Assembly: GCA_949126835.1 (NCBI GenBank)
Contig: OX421500.1
Location: forward strand, 30,671,641-30,735,640
Source of the DNA: Anisus vortex
Taxonomy: Eukaryota; Mollusca; Gastropoda; Planorbidae
Reading direction: 5' to 3'
Length of the DNA: 64,000 nt
Each line of letters begins with the position of its first letter. The first letter of the stretch is position 1. Shown one piece after another: positions 1 to 11,016 of this stretch. The notes below the pieces were generated by a model. It saw only the letters and a program-made list of their open reading frames with translations, had not been told where the DNA came from and made no database searches. A program made the position numbers and the translations under genes.

Positions 1-939
1 GTATATGCACATTTTTTTATAACATTTCATGAACTACCAAGACTGTATGATTACAAAGTATAAATTTCGAATTTACATTATTGGGTAAAGCACCAAGAAA
101 TATTACACATTAATGAAAATCTTAATTAATCTGAGAACAAAATGTGATTATTCAATTTTAGTAGTAATGGTAGTTTCTAGATTCTTAACTAGACAACGAA
201 ATGATAATGTATATAAAATAATTACTCTCAAGGACTATGATAAGATAGACGGCTTGCTTTGATATTTCTGCTATTTGATAACTTGAAACACTTAGTTTTG
301 GAATTTTCGATCGCACTACGTCCTACTAGATTTCCGGTTTAGTAATTCACTATGATTTTCTCAATGGAAAATTAAGATTAAAATCGAAAGTTATATACAG
401 CGGAAACCTTTAATGCAATCGTAGGAGCGGAGATGTCATTTAAGACGGCCTTATTGTTTGCGTATGGAAAAGAAAGGTCATATTCTAAAAATAGGTCCAA
501 CATATTATAGTCTTTGTTACCATAAATGTGAGAGTTTGATAATAAAATCTTCATTTCGTATAAATGCACAGAAAAAGAATGATAATTACAAACACTTTAA
601 ATTGTTGTTTTATTAAATATAAAACGCTATAAAAATTTTCTATATAAATAATCTCATTTGCTTTTGGCAAAAAGAATAAAACGAGAATAAAAGAGCATGT
701 TGACTTTTAGACTGTTGGCACGCTGAATGATTTATACTTTTAATCGCTTCCCAAAATACATTTTGTACACTAAAATACATAAAATAATACTAATATTTTC
801 TTGATAGAAATAGCCAAGTTTAAAAACCAAGAACCTCGAAAAAAAAGCCGATATCCCAAGTTGGGATCGAAAAAGCCAAGATCTTGGGGAAAAAAGTCAA
901 AGAGTGGTATCACTCGTCAGATCTACTGAGTAGTTTTTA
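1..939. other. AT-rich non-coding DNA
   Basis: No exon with splice sites and no protein-like frame found. The 63-codon frame at 378-569 (- strand) resembles nothing I know. A short hAT-end fragment (GTTGGCACGCTGAAT) lies near 714. Confidence 0.5.
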
Positions 940-1822
940 TAATTTCATTTTTGTTTATTATCTTAATAACGACGTTTAGCGGAATTGATACAAAGTAATC
1001 ATACAAACTGGGTAGTTATTGTAATGTTCAAAAAATGTGCAAATATTATATTAGCCATATAATATTTATAAAATTTTTAACCACTTTTTGACAGTTTGGT
1101 CATTATAAAGTAACAATTTGTAGACCGTTTAGTCTTTTATAAAATAAAAATTCAAAAAAACATAATGCTAGAAATATTAACAGAAATAAAAGTAGCTAAT
1201 TATCTCCCCTTAGTTAAAATAAAGATTCTAAATTTGATTCAATAGTGATGCCAAAGAAGTAATGTTTTGTAATATAACAAATAAAACAAACTAATTATTA
1301 TGTCTTTACATAAACTAGCGTTGTGGTATTCATTACAATATTTAATTATTAGAGGTATATAATTAATTGACGTTAAATAGTTGTAAGTAAACATTTCTTG
1401 CATACATTTTTTGTCTAGTCAACCTTGACGAGTTTATCTTTTAAACAATTTGGCACATTTCGATGCCCATTTCATTAAAAGTTTAAAATTCAATTGGCTA
1501 CGTTTTCAAATCGCCAATATCCCTATACTTAATATAAAAAAGTATCTGTATCTAAGAAGGTCGTAGTAAGATTAAGCCAGTTATGCTTGGTTAGGTATGA
1601 CAAAATCAATTTGAAAGTCTTGAATCTCCGCTATCTTAATATATTCCTTTGTAAAGGGAAGTACATATAGTTAAATGTTGTGAAATTGATTTCACTCGAT
1701 ATAAATATAACTGAAACATATATTTGGTTTTGTTTTCACCAATAATAAAACACCTCATGGAGATATCTCGCGTGCCATTGAAAATCGCTCTGCGTGCCAC
1801 CTTAGGTTGCCAAACCCCTTTT
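940..1822 (+). mobile_element. degraded relative of the hAT-type element at 30450
   Basis: Blocks match the 30450-36397 element in the same order: TCATACAAACTGGGTAGTTA near 998, CAGTTTGGTCATTATAA near 1092, GGCACATTTCGATGCCCAT near 1452, and the end GCGTGCCATTGAAAATC near 1771. The left end is lost or rearranged; a fragment near 661-735 is in opposite orientation. Confidence 0.65.
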
Positions 1823-2541
1823 CTAGTGGATACCAGGTCATAAGCAGGAACTTAAAGTGAACAGGAACGGCCAACCGTTTGTGCCTAACTTTTACGGTGA
1901 TGTATCAGTGGTGCGTGGACACAGCAGAGTTAGTTCTCCCAAAATAGTACGCTCGCTTGCATTCTCAAAAAAAGGTGGGGTTCAAAGTCTGGTGTACTCA
2001 CCGAAAAGTAATAATGTGACTTAAGGCGCGCTGGCTTTCTCCTTCTCAGCCGTATACGTGTAGTTATCAAAAACCTGGTTACTCGAACTTCGCAAAAAAA
2101 AAAAACGAAAAAAAATATACAAGAAAGAAGGAAAGAAGAGAAACAACTTGATTTAAAGAAATTCCGTTTGCTAATGGTATAACCATCGGCTTGGTGTTTT
2201 AATAGCTGGGAGGAAAAAAAATTATCGATTAGAGCGTTCCTAACGTATCATATTTTGTAATTGACACATAGATACAGTAAATAAAAATGTTGAAAGTCTA
2301 TTTTTTTTTAAATCTTTTTTAAAAATGTCTATATTGGCGATTTATCTCGTCTTATAAAATTAAAACGAAGAAGAATTCAGTCCAATAGAAGCATAGGCAT
2401 TGATTCTATAAATATTTTTCGACACTGGATACTCATCCCGAATATGAGCAGTACATGCAATCAATTTTGCAGAAATTCCCATCACTAATAGTTGCTTGTA
2501 AAAATCTAGAATGGTTATAAAAAAAATACTGCACTATTATA
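1823..2541. other. unassigned stretch with a 64-codon open frame
   Basis: A + strand frame is open from about 1840 to 2024 (HKQELKVNRNGQPFVPNFYG onward). It lacks FN3 or Ig hallmarks and has no clear donor. I looked here for the missing FN3-1 exon of gene A and did not find it. Confidence 0.35.
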
Positions 2542-2553
2542 CAGTGTGTGTAT

Positions 2554-3122
2554 TGTTAAATTGTAGCTTTCACTCCAATTCTTTTGGCGGTTGACTAGGG
2601 TTTGATTTTTAAGGCCAGCGGGAACTCACTTCGTTCTGAGAGTGATAAACAGTCTACAGCAGTTTTTCCAAGTTTGGTTAGTCTGTCCTGATACCATTCA
2701 AAAGTTCTCAATAATAATATTAATTCAAAAACCAACTCATTGACTGTTTAATTTAATAAATGAAGAAACTTTATTATTACTTGCAAATCAAACGATGTTA
2801 GTGAAACAAATGCACATGGCGATAATTGGTATGTAAGGCGTAGGTCCTACTGTCAGTGGTGCCTAGCGGAAAGAGAAAGAAATAGTCCGCGTCTCTATCT
2901 TTTATAGTACCTAGGAAGCCCGCGAAATTGAATATCCCTCCGCGTTAGCTCTAACTGGTTTACGCTGGTTTCAAGAGTGATGCGTTTATAGCCTAATTAG
3001 ATTTTAGTCAACGAAGAAAAATAAACAGTCGTGTCCCGACAATTAAAGTATTTTAAAATATAAACTCTGTCGAGGGATTAATAAAAGGGTGTTTTAAACT
3101 ATGTATGCACTGTAACCTAACA
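2554..3122 (-). repeat. 3' LTR of the gypsy element
   Basis: It begins TGTTAAATTG and ends CCTAACA on the + strand. It matches 11017-11585 across the full 569 bp with two substitutions seen (around 2655 and 2739). It is the 3' LTR because the element's genes read leftward. Confidence 0.93.
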
Positions 3123-3132
3123 CCTCCCTTCC
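3123..3132 (-). promoter_or_regulatory. polypurine tract
   Basis: On the - strand the ten bases next to the 3' LTR are all purines (GGAAGGGAGG). This is the usual plus-strand primer site of an LTR element and confirms its orientation. Confidence 0.75.
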
Positions 3133-5226
3133 ACAAAAAGAAAAGAAAATTTGTCATCTGTGATGGGGAATTTTCTTTTAGCCATCACGTTTCCTAACAA
3201 TATTAGTACGACTGTCAGTATAGATGTCCAAAAAAACAGTTTAAGTAATAGAACAATTTAAGTGCGCATTAGGCACATTTCACAATAAAAGATTAGTGCA
3301 CATTAGGCACATTTAACAATAACAAATTAGTGCACATTAGGCACAAACAATACAAGTATTTATATAACAACAAGGAACAAAGTAAGTCATTAATAACACA
3401 ATAAAGTAAAAACAATCAAGAACAAGAACACATATACGTCAGTCCACGAAAGAGTGATGTCTTCTTTCGTATAACGAGTATATACTGATGTGTTGTTCAC
3501 TAGGATGTTGTATGTTACCCTATCCATAAGTTACTTATATCGACCTTAGTTACTACCTAAGTTCAAACGTGTTTCCCTATAGTTTGTTTTACCATTGATC
3601 TATTCCTTAACAACCATGTTATTTAGTAATCCTTTGCTACAGATATCAGATAATAACTAGTCATAGATTCTTACCCAGCCTAAGTATTAACTTTACCTAC
3701 ATGAGGTTACTTAGGTTTTAATAATCTTAATGACAACCAAATATTTTAATAATATTCCAAATTCTTTAATAATATTTTAGTACTTAGTTCTTTTTATCTT
3801 ATCTACCTTATTTATAGATAATTTTAAAGAATGAATGATGTAGTGTGAGAGTTTATCTCTAATTTTAAAGTATTTTTTTAACCCATAGATTTATTGATTA
3901 AAAATGATTGTAACCGTAATACTACTACTGAATCAGTTTACGTCAATAATCATTTATTTAACATTAATAGTTATTTTTAACCAAGTAAGACGTTAGCTAT
4001 TCGCTCTTTATAGTACAAGTTTAGTATTTTTATTTACAACGGAATTAGTTATTCCTAAAATAGTAAAATACCAGTGTCCGTAGAGACATTTATTCAACAA
4101 CTCTAATTAAATGTACAGCTCATTTAACCTTAAATTTTTCCAGAAAAAAAACCACAGTGACCGTAGTTAGTTAAATTTTATTTTAACTTAACCTTTACCT
4201 TTTAAGAGTATAATTTCTTAAGAGTATAACCTTTGAGTTGATGCTTTCAGAGTATTTACCTCTGTAACTAAATCTTAGCTTTCATTTCATGTTTAAAAAT
4301 CCAGTTATTCAGTTATTAAGTCTTTCCATTGCTTACGAGATTTTTAATTCAATGTTTAACTCTTATTTAAAAGTTTAGTCATAGCATTTATCTCTTTAAT
4401 AGAAAACATTTGACTTAATTCCCAATTACCTTTTTACAAGAAAAGAGTATTTTCCATTTATTTTAGTAAGTGCAACCAATTTAAACCTTAAGCTACCCGT
4501 TTAAAGTTCAACTTTAGAGTTCTAACCAGGTTTGTTAGATATTACTCCTCAAGCACATTACCATTATCACTCTCTTTTTAAAATTTTATGTTAAAACTTT
4601 AAGTTCTTTTGATTTAAAGGTTTTCAAGTTTAAGGATGCTCTATTATTTTTCTAAAGATGTGTACACATTGACCTTTTTTTGTGCAAGTTACCTCTTTTT
4701 AATTTGTAAGTGTATACATTGAACCTTTTTAGTGCAAGACGTTTCTTTACTATTTATCTTAGTATAAGTGCAATTGTGTAAACGTTGACCTTTTTTGGAG
4801 TTTTTACCGAACAAAATATAAACCTATCAAGTTTTAGTATTGTTGATTAACTCACCATGTTTTATTTTTATCACTTATCGAAAGAAAACACCTCACAGTA
4901 GTCATAGTTGTCAGTTGTCATAAGTATAGACAATACAGACAAACATATAAACGCCATAAGGGAAAAAATGATAATACCAATAATCAAATGCAATTAAAAA
5001 TGTACATTACTCATTGAATTAATGCGTGTTAGTTTTTGTGTTGCAAATTGTTATGATACTTTTCTCTTGTACATTAGCAAAGTATAATTGTGCAGTTTAT
5101 AAAAGTAAATCTCAATAAATTGTATTATATACATGGGGTTTTGGGGAAAAAAACAATTGTTTTTTAAGATATATTTTCTTTTTAATACAACATGCAAAGT
5201 ATAATAAAATCATATCAAGAAGGCAT
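3133..5226 (-). other. 2.1-kb non-coding 3' region of the gypsy element
   Basis: No open frame of note on either strand. The region is AT-rich and has short imperfect tandem repeats: GTGCACATTAGGCACA-type units at about 3260-3345, and units with TACATTGACCTTTTT and GTGCAAG at about 4655-4795. It sits between pol and the 3' LTR, where some elements carry an env-like frame; none is visible here. Confidence 0.6.
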
Positions 5227-8200
5227 CTACAGTCGGCTGAGGGTGTCGGCAAGAACATTTTCAACCCCCTTTACGTGTTGGATTGTCAAATTGTATGACT
5301 GTAAGAATAATTGCCACCTAAGCAGTCGTTGGTTCTGCTTTACCCTGGCCAGGAAAGTCAGTGGGTTATGATCAGTATTGACTATTATGGGAAAACTGGA
5401 CCCATTCAAGTAAAAGTCAAAGTGTTTCAGTGATATCAAAATTCCTAAAAGTTCCTTTTCAACCGTACTATAGACCCGTTCATGCTTATTAAATTTCTGT
5501 GAGTGATAACAGATGGGGTGTTCTAAATTATCTTCACCTATCTGACAGATAACAGATCCCATACCTGTGTCACACGCGTCTACGTATATTCGGAATTGCT
5601 TATTAAAGTCAGGGGTCACTAACACTGGTGCGCTAGCCAAGACAGTTTTTAGTGCCTCAAATGCCGAATTACACTGTTCGGACCATACATATTTTGTGTT
5701 CTTTTTAAGAAGTTCGGTTAGCGGAGCCGCGATTACCGAAAAATTTTCAATGAACTTCCTATAGAACCCTGCCATTCCTAAAAACCTCCTAATCTGTTTC
5801 TGGTTCTGGGGTATCGGTACCTCCAGGATAGCCTTAACCTTTGCGTCAATAGGCTTCACCTGCCCTCCTCCCACTATATGACCCAAAAACTCAATGGTAG
5901 CATGGCCAAACTGACATTTTGCAAGATTAATGGTTAGGTTCGCATTATCTAGCCTTGTAAAAAGTTCTCTCAACTGTGCAATGTGGCTAACAAAATCCCT
6001 ACTATATACTATGATGTCATCTAGATATGCATCGCAGTCCTTGACCTCCCTAGTAATAGTATTAATCAACTTCTGGAAAGCTGCTGGAGCAGTCTTCAAG
6101 CCGAATGGCATAACCTTATATTTGTATAGGCCATCAGGTGTTACAAAAGATGAGATATCCTGTGCCCTGGCAGTTAAAGGAATCTGGAAATATGCGGATA
6201 ACAGATCAATCTTAGTGACAAACTTTGAGTTACCCACCCTGTCGATCAAATCATCTATACGCGGTATTGGGTACGAGTCTGATCTGACAATGGAATTTAA
6301 CTTTCTATAGTCCGTGCAGAAACGGAGGGTACCGTCTGCTTTGGGAACTAACAGAACAGGGGACGCCCATTCGCTGTCGCTATGTTCGATCATGTGATTG
6401 TCTAGCATAAACTTTTCCTCCTCGCGAATTACCTTTAGTTGCTGCGGGTTTACTCGATATGGATGTTGCCTTATTGCTTCTTCAGAACCTACATTAATGT
6501 CATGCTTAAATAAGTGTGTCCTGCGTGGTATATCACTTAAGAGAGTAGAGAAGTCATTCAGTAAAGTGCGTATTTCATTAGCTTGATCAACTGACAAGTG
6601 ATCTACTTTACTCGGGAAGTCCCGTAGAGTGTTACTGTTCTTTAACTTACTCTCAGCGAGGTCTTCGTTAAACGCGGGTTTTTCTCCCGTTATTTGTATC
6701 ACCGGCGCCATGGGTGAAATTTCAGTGCATATTTGCTTTTCATTTTCTCTACTATGGTACTGTTTCAACATGTTTACATGTACCAATCGCTTGGTTTTCC
6801 GGCGGTCAGGTGTTCTAATCAGATAGTTTACCTCCCCAATTCTCGAGTCTATGGCATATGGACCACTGAATTTAGCACTAAGGGGTTGACCGGGAATAGG
6901 TAAGAAAACCAAAACTTTTCCCCCTGGTTGAAAAATTCTGTCCCTAGATTTCCTATCATACCAGGTTTTCATTTGGCTCTGTGCCTTTTGTAAATGCCTT
7001 TTTGATACCTCATAGGCATCATATAATCTATTCTTAAAATTTAAGACATAGGTGAGCAGGTCAGTTTGCTCATTTTGTTTCAACAAAGATTCTTGCAACA
7101 GTTTGAGTGGACCCCTTACCGTGTGTCCGAATATGAGTTCAAATGGACTAAGGCCTAGTGAATCCTGTACGGCTTCCCGTGCAGCGAATAACAAAAGAGG
7201 CACACCGGTATTCCAGTCTTTCTCATTCTCCGTGCAGTACGTACGCAGCATTGTTTTTAGCGTTTGGTGGAACCTTTCGAGAGCGCCTTGGGACTCTGGG
7301 TGGTAGGCGGTTGCTTTTCGATGCTCAACACCAAGACTACTGATAATTTGCTCAAACAGTTTCGACGTGAAGTTCGTTCCCTGGTCTGACTGAATAGACC
7401 GAGGTAGCCCGTATCTTGTAAAGAACTCGACGAGTGCGTCAGTGACCTTTCTCGTGGTGATGTTCCGTAGAGGAATTGCTTCAGGGAATCTTGTGGAGGC
7501 ACACATTATGGTCAGTAGGTACTGATGTCCTGATCTGGTTTTCGGTAGTGGACCAACACAGTCAATTAGGATTTCACTGAAGGGTTCCCCGAATGCGGGT
7601 ATAGGGTGTAATGGAGCGACTGGTATCTTCTGATTAGGCTTGCCCATCAGCTGACAAAAATGACAGCTTCTGCAGTATGTCACGATGTCTTTATGTAATC
7701 CTGGCCAAAAAAAGTAGGGGAGAACCCGACGATAGGTCTTTGAGACTCCCATGTGTCCAGAATAAGGCAAATCATGAGCGATACGCAGGATATCATTTCG
7801 ATAACGGTTTGGAACGATGATTTGGTGTGTTTCGGACCAACCTTCGTTAATCTGGTCGTCGCGTGGTGTCCATTTACGCATTAGCAGGCCATCTTTTATG
7901 TAGTAGCACACTGCTAATTTCTCTGCCTCAGGTTCGGTGACAGCTTGCTCACGAAGCCTGGCAATGTTCACGTCGTCTTTTTGTTCCTGGATGAGTTGAT
8001 GTCTAGAAGACATGTTGATATTGGTCTCAGAGGTGGTGCCGTGGAGTAGGTTGGCGAACTGAGTCGTGCCAATATCTGACTCTCGCAAGCTGGAGTTCTG
8101 TTCCGCTTGGGCTTCTCTGGACTCTGCTTTCTTCTGCTGCTTTCTTTGTTTCATGCCCCTAGTGACGGCACAAGTGGGGTGTGCAGTGTTACTTTTGCCC

Positions 8201-8574
8201 ACACCAATGTCACTGGACGAGTTGGGGTCTTGTACCTTTGCTGAGCCTAAGGATGATAAGACTGAATTTTTCTTTATGCTATTCAATATCACCTTACCTC
8301 CAGCTAGGTCATTTCCAATGAGGAGTGCTATACCGTCAATTGGAAGGGCTAGCTGTACTCCGACAACCACAGTACCAGATATCAGTTCCGTTTCTAGCTG
8401 TATCGTGTGTAGTGGCACGCTTGTCTCGCCCATCTCCACACCTCTCAGGAGTACCTTTCTACCTGTGAATGAATCACTGGAAAGTGTTAATATACCTTCT
8501 AGAAGAAGCGACTGGGATGCACCCGTGTCTCTCAACATTAGAACTTTACTCCGACAGCTTCCATCTCCTGGCAT
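5227..8574 (-). CDS. pol: gypsy pol: protease-integrase-RT-RNase H
   Basis: An uninterrupted frame of 1115 codons from the first Met. Residues 16-18 are the DTG of an aspartic protease. Integrase follows: zinc-binding H267, H274, C304, C307, then catalytic D338, D397 and E433 (D,D-35-E), and a GPY motif near 571. Reverse transcriptase comes after it, with D790 in TKIDLLSAY and YLDD at 850-853; RNase H carries D999, E1039 and D1068, and the protein ends ADTLSRL. The frame is open upstream to about 8726 without an ATG (it includes a FRPFIHEGYVS segment before the Met), so the protein is more likely made by frameshift from gag than from its own start. All catalytic residues look intact. Confidence 0.93.
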   Translation of the reverse strand: MPGDGSCRSKVLMLRDTGASQSLLLEGILTLSSDSFTGRKVLLRGVEMGETSVPLHTIQLETELISGTVVVGVQLALPIDGIALLIGNDLAGGKVILNSIKKNSVLSSLGSAKVQDPNSSSDIGVGKSNTAHPTCAVTRGMKQRKQQKKAESREAQAEQNSSLRESDIGTTQFANLLHGTTSETNINMSSRHQLIQEQKDDVNIARLREQAVTEPEAEKLAVCYYIKDGLLMRKWTPRDDQINEGWSETHQIIVPNRYRNDILRIAHDLPYSGHMGVSKTYRRVLPYFFWPGLHKDIVTYCRSCHFCQLMGKPNQKIPVAPLHPIPAFGEPFSEILIDCVGPLPKTRSGHQYLLTIMCASTRFPEAIPLRNITTRKVTDALVEFFTRYGLPRSIQSDQGTNFTSKLFEQIISSLGVEHRKATAYHPESQGALERFHQTLKTMLRTYCTENEKDWNTGVPLLLFAAREAVQDSLGLSPFELIFGHTVRGPLKLLQESLLKQNEQTDLLTYVLNFKNRLYDAYEVSKRHLQKAQSQMKTWYDRKSRDRIFQPGGKVLVFLPIPGQPLSAKFSGPYAIDSRIGEVNYLIRTPDRRKTKRLVHVNMLKQYHSRENEKQICTEISPMAPVIQITGEKPAFNEDLAESKLKNSNTLRDFPSKVDHLSVDQANEIRTLLNDFSTLLSDIPRRTHLFKHDINVGSEEAIRQHPYRVNPQQLKVIREEEKFMLDNHMIEHSDSEWASPVLLVPKADGTLRFCTDYRKLNSIVRSDSYPIPRIDDLIDRVGNSKFVTKIDLLSAYFQIPLTARAQDISSFVTPDGLYKYKVMPFGLKTAPAAFQKLINTITREVKDCDAYLDDIIVYSRDFVSHIAQLRELFTRLDNANLTINLAKCQFGHATIEFLGHIVGGGQVKPIDAKVKAILEVPIPQNQKQIRRFLGMAGFYRKFIENFSVIAAPLTELLKKNTKYVWSEQCNSAFEALKTVLASAPVLVTPDFNKQFRIYVDACDTGMGSVICQIGEDNLEHPICYHSQKFNKHERVYSTVEKELLGILISLKHFDFYLNGSSFPIIVNTDHNPLTFLARVKQNQRLLRWQLFLQSYNLTIQHVKGVENVLADTLSRL

Positions 8575-8893
8575 GGATACATAACCTTCATGGATGAACG
8601 GTCTGAATTCTCTCAGAGTGTTGTTCTCTGGTGGACTTTTACTGGTCTGTTCTGCCTTTATCTTCGAACAACCATCAGCTAGCTTGTTTTTCTGTGGACT
8701 TAGGTTAGAGTTTGTAAATATAGTGATGTAAGTTTACAATCATTCTCATTATTACGTTTTACAGTTTTATGCACTAACTCGACCTTTTCTTTGGCTTCAC
8801 CACCGGATCTCTGGCCTCTTATGTGGTTTGCTCTCGTGCGTCGCTTGGGCTTACGTGACTCATCAGCACATGAGTGAGGAGAACTCTCTCTCA

Positions 8894-9922
8894 CTACCTG
8901 ACTACTTTCATATGATCTTCCTTCTGTTTGGCTTTACAGATTGGAATAGACCCATCTTTCATTGTCACACAATTAGCTTTTAGCTTGATGTTAGAGGTTT
9001 CGTCATTTCCTCTTAAATTTTGTCTTCCGCTTTTTGCCTTCCTATTGCCATTTGCTTCACATACTGGTTTGGGTGTAAATATGTCCTCTCTACTTAGAGT
9101 AATACAAGTAGCTGCAAATACCTGTTTTGGTTTTGCTGGCTTCCCATTCAGTACAAAACAGTTTTGTTTAGTATGTCCCTCTTTCTTGCAGTGGGCACAT
9201 ACAAGTTTCATAGGTTTCACATTTCTATCATTTGCATTATTTACAGTCCTAAAGTTATTGGAGTTGTCCGTTTTATTTCGCCTGTCAGAGTTAAATTTCT
9301 GGTTATTGAATTGCTCTGGTTTATTTCTGGATTGTTGTGATTGTTGTGAGTTTTCTCGGAGATCTCTTGTAGGATATGGATGTAAAAGTACAAAGTCATC
9401 TGCCAATCTGGCTGCTTCTGTAGCTTTAGCCACCTCCCTGTCTGCAATGTGCAGCTTAATATCGGTTCTTGTGCAGTTTAGGAACTCTTCAAACAAAATA
9501 ACCTCTTTAAATTCTTCATAGTTATTATTTACTCTCCTGGAGCGTAGCCACCTGTCCAGATATTTTTCCTTTTGCCTAAGCAAATCTGCATAGGTCTGTT
9601 TACTACTTTTTCTTAGTTCTCTAAACTCTCTTCGGTATTTTTCCGGTCTACCTTCATAAACACGTAAGACCTTTTGTTTAATACACTCATAGTCATTGCT
9701 TTCTTGTTCACTCAGTGCCAAAACAACGTCCTTTTCCCTTCCTTCAGTTAATGCCGATCTAAGAATTAATGCCATTTTATCCTTAGGAAATTCATAGTCT
9801 TTAGCATTTTTCTCCAGCAATAAAAAAAAAATCTTCAGGGTCGAGGGTAGAAAATTTTGGAACGTATTGTAAATACTTGGCCAGCTCAATGTTTGAGATT
9901 TCTTTATTTGGCGGGCGGGCAT
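8894..9922 (-). CDS. gag: gypsy gag, C-terminal part (capsid-like, zinc knuckle)
   Basis: A frame of up to 342 codons, but its first residues are probably not the true start: the upstream gag frame at 9801-10361 overlaps it and seems to continue into it. It has a capsid-like helical region, a basic Gln/Asn-rich stretch and the knuckle CAHCKKEGHTKQNC (C-x2-C-x4-H-x4-C), which binds RNA in Gag proteins. It ends at TAG at about 8894; a short +1 frame (8700-8894) covers most of the gap to pol. Confidence 0.82.
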   Translation of the reverse strand: MPARQIKKSQTLSWPSIYNTFQNFLPSTLKIFFLLLEKNAKDYEFPKDKMALILRSALTEGREKDVVLALSEQESNDYECIKQKVLRVYEGRPEKYRREFRELRKSSKQTYADLLRQKEKYLDRWLRSRRVNNNYEEFKEVILFEEFLNCTRTDIKLHIADREVAKATEAARLADDFVLLHPYPTRDLRENSQQSQQSRNKPEQFNNQKFNSDRRNKTDNSNNFRTVNNANDRNVKPMKLVCAHCKKEGHTKQNCFVLNGKPAKPKQVFAATCITLSREDIFTPKPVCEANGNRKAKSGRQNLRGNDETSNIKLKANCVTMKDGSIPICKAKQKEDHMKVVR

Positions 9923-10361
9923 TAAGTGTTCTGCTCTCTGCCTCTATTCTAGCCATTTCGATTCTTTCATGTTTGGCTGCTTCTAATTCAGCTCTAGCCA
10001 ATTCAATTTTAGCCAATTCTATCCTTTCCTGCTGAGCAGCTAATTGTATTCTTTCTTGCTGGGCAATTTTTGCTAGTTCTATTTGTAATCTGAATTGTTC
10101 ATTCAGTTGCAATGCTTGATCATTATCTTCATCTACACGTACATTTTCAGTGTCATTCTCGCTCAATATCTGATCAGTTTCAACATCATCAACTATTAGT
10201 TGGTTGTTATCTGCTAGGCACTCCCTGATCTGCTGTTGTAATTTAGTACGAGTAGGGGTAACCTGCGTAACAGTTATCTGTAAGCCATGAGCCAATTCTT
10301 TGAGTTGAGTCAGCGTTAGCCTATCTAACTCATCAGTAGTAAACATTCTATTAGCATCCAT
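9801..10361 (-). CDS. gag: gypsy gag, N-terminal part (SAP-like and coiled coil)
   Basis: ATG at 10361. It opens MDANRMFTTDELDRL, then a SAP-like segment (LTLTQLKELAHGL ... KLQQQIREC) and an Ala/Glu/Arg-rich coiled coil of repeated ERIELAKIE-type heptads. The frame is lost at a run of ten A (+ strand, 9822-9831); the other frame carries on with capsid-like sequence. The break may be a real mutation, a sequencing error in the homopolymer, or a slip site. Confidence 0.78.
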   Translation of the reverse strand: MDANRMFTTDELDRLTLTQLKELAHGLQITVTQVTPTRTKLQQQIRECLADNNQLIVDDVETDQILSENDTENVRVDEDNDQALQLNEQFRLQIELAKIAQQERIQLAAQQERIELAKIELARAELEAAKHERIEMARIEAESRTLNARPPNKEISNIELAKYLQYVPKFSTLDPEDFFFIAGEKC

Positions 10362-11016
10362 TGTGCTTGATCAATTAGAAATGTTACAAAAAAAGAAATT
10401 AAGATCCAACTTACGTGTGTTAGAATGTCCAAATTCACTACACAACACAGTCCTAAATATTAGACAATAGTATGAGTTAAAAATTATTTCAGGAATTTAC
10501 TTGAGTACGAATGCTGAAAAACCTTGTAACGATAGTATGATGAAATTCTCGTGATTGCAGAACGATAACTTGTAAATAAAAAAATAGACTCTGATGCAAC
10601 ATGTAAATAAATCTTCCAGCTGAATATTCGATTGTAGCAGTGACAGTGATGAGTTGTAAAACTGTAGTCTTGAAAAATTAACCTCGTAGTTGTGTAAAGC
10701 ACCTTGTGTAAAAATATTTAGCTCGACGAAGCCCCCTTCATGTATAGTAAATAGAGTATCTCCTTCCTCACAAACAATAAACTTCTCCGTGGCGATTCCT
10801 CAGTATTGACAATGATTCATTATTGAAGTGCTTGTAAAAATTTGCGCGGCAGACATCGTTATATTGTTGTGACGTGTCGCCTTGATTTTTCCAATAATAA
10901 TCTTGCTACTTGAAAAAATTATAAAACGTTATTACCTTGAGTATTTGAATATAATATACTTCCAGACGTTAGACCTCTTGTAATGCTGATAAACTATTTG
11001 CCGGACCGAGACCACA
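10362..11016 (-). other. gypsy 5' leader
   Basis: 655 bp between the 5' LTR and the gag ATG on the - strand. I see no convincing coding frame in it. It would hold the primer site and the packaging signal. Confidence 0.6.
10999..11016 (-). promoter_or_regulatory. candidate tRNA primer-binding site
   Basis: Read on the - strand, two bases after the 5' LTR, the sequence is TGGTCTCGGTCCGGCA. A start at TGG, complementary to a tRNA CCA end, right after the LTR is the expected primer site. I cannot name the tRNA. Confidence 0.6.

Noticed and set aside
1840..2030. Possible FN3-1 exon of gene A
   Set aside because: Open for 64 codons but without FN3 strands, tryptophan or a good donor.
5567..8584. 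Several + strand frames, up to 172 codons
   Set aside because: Antisense shadows of the gypsy pol frame.
8928..9521. 197-codon + strand frame
   Set aside because: Antisense to gag.
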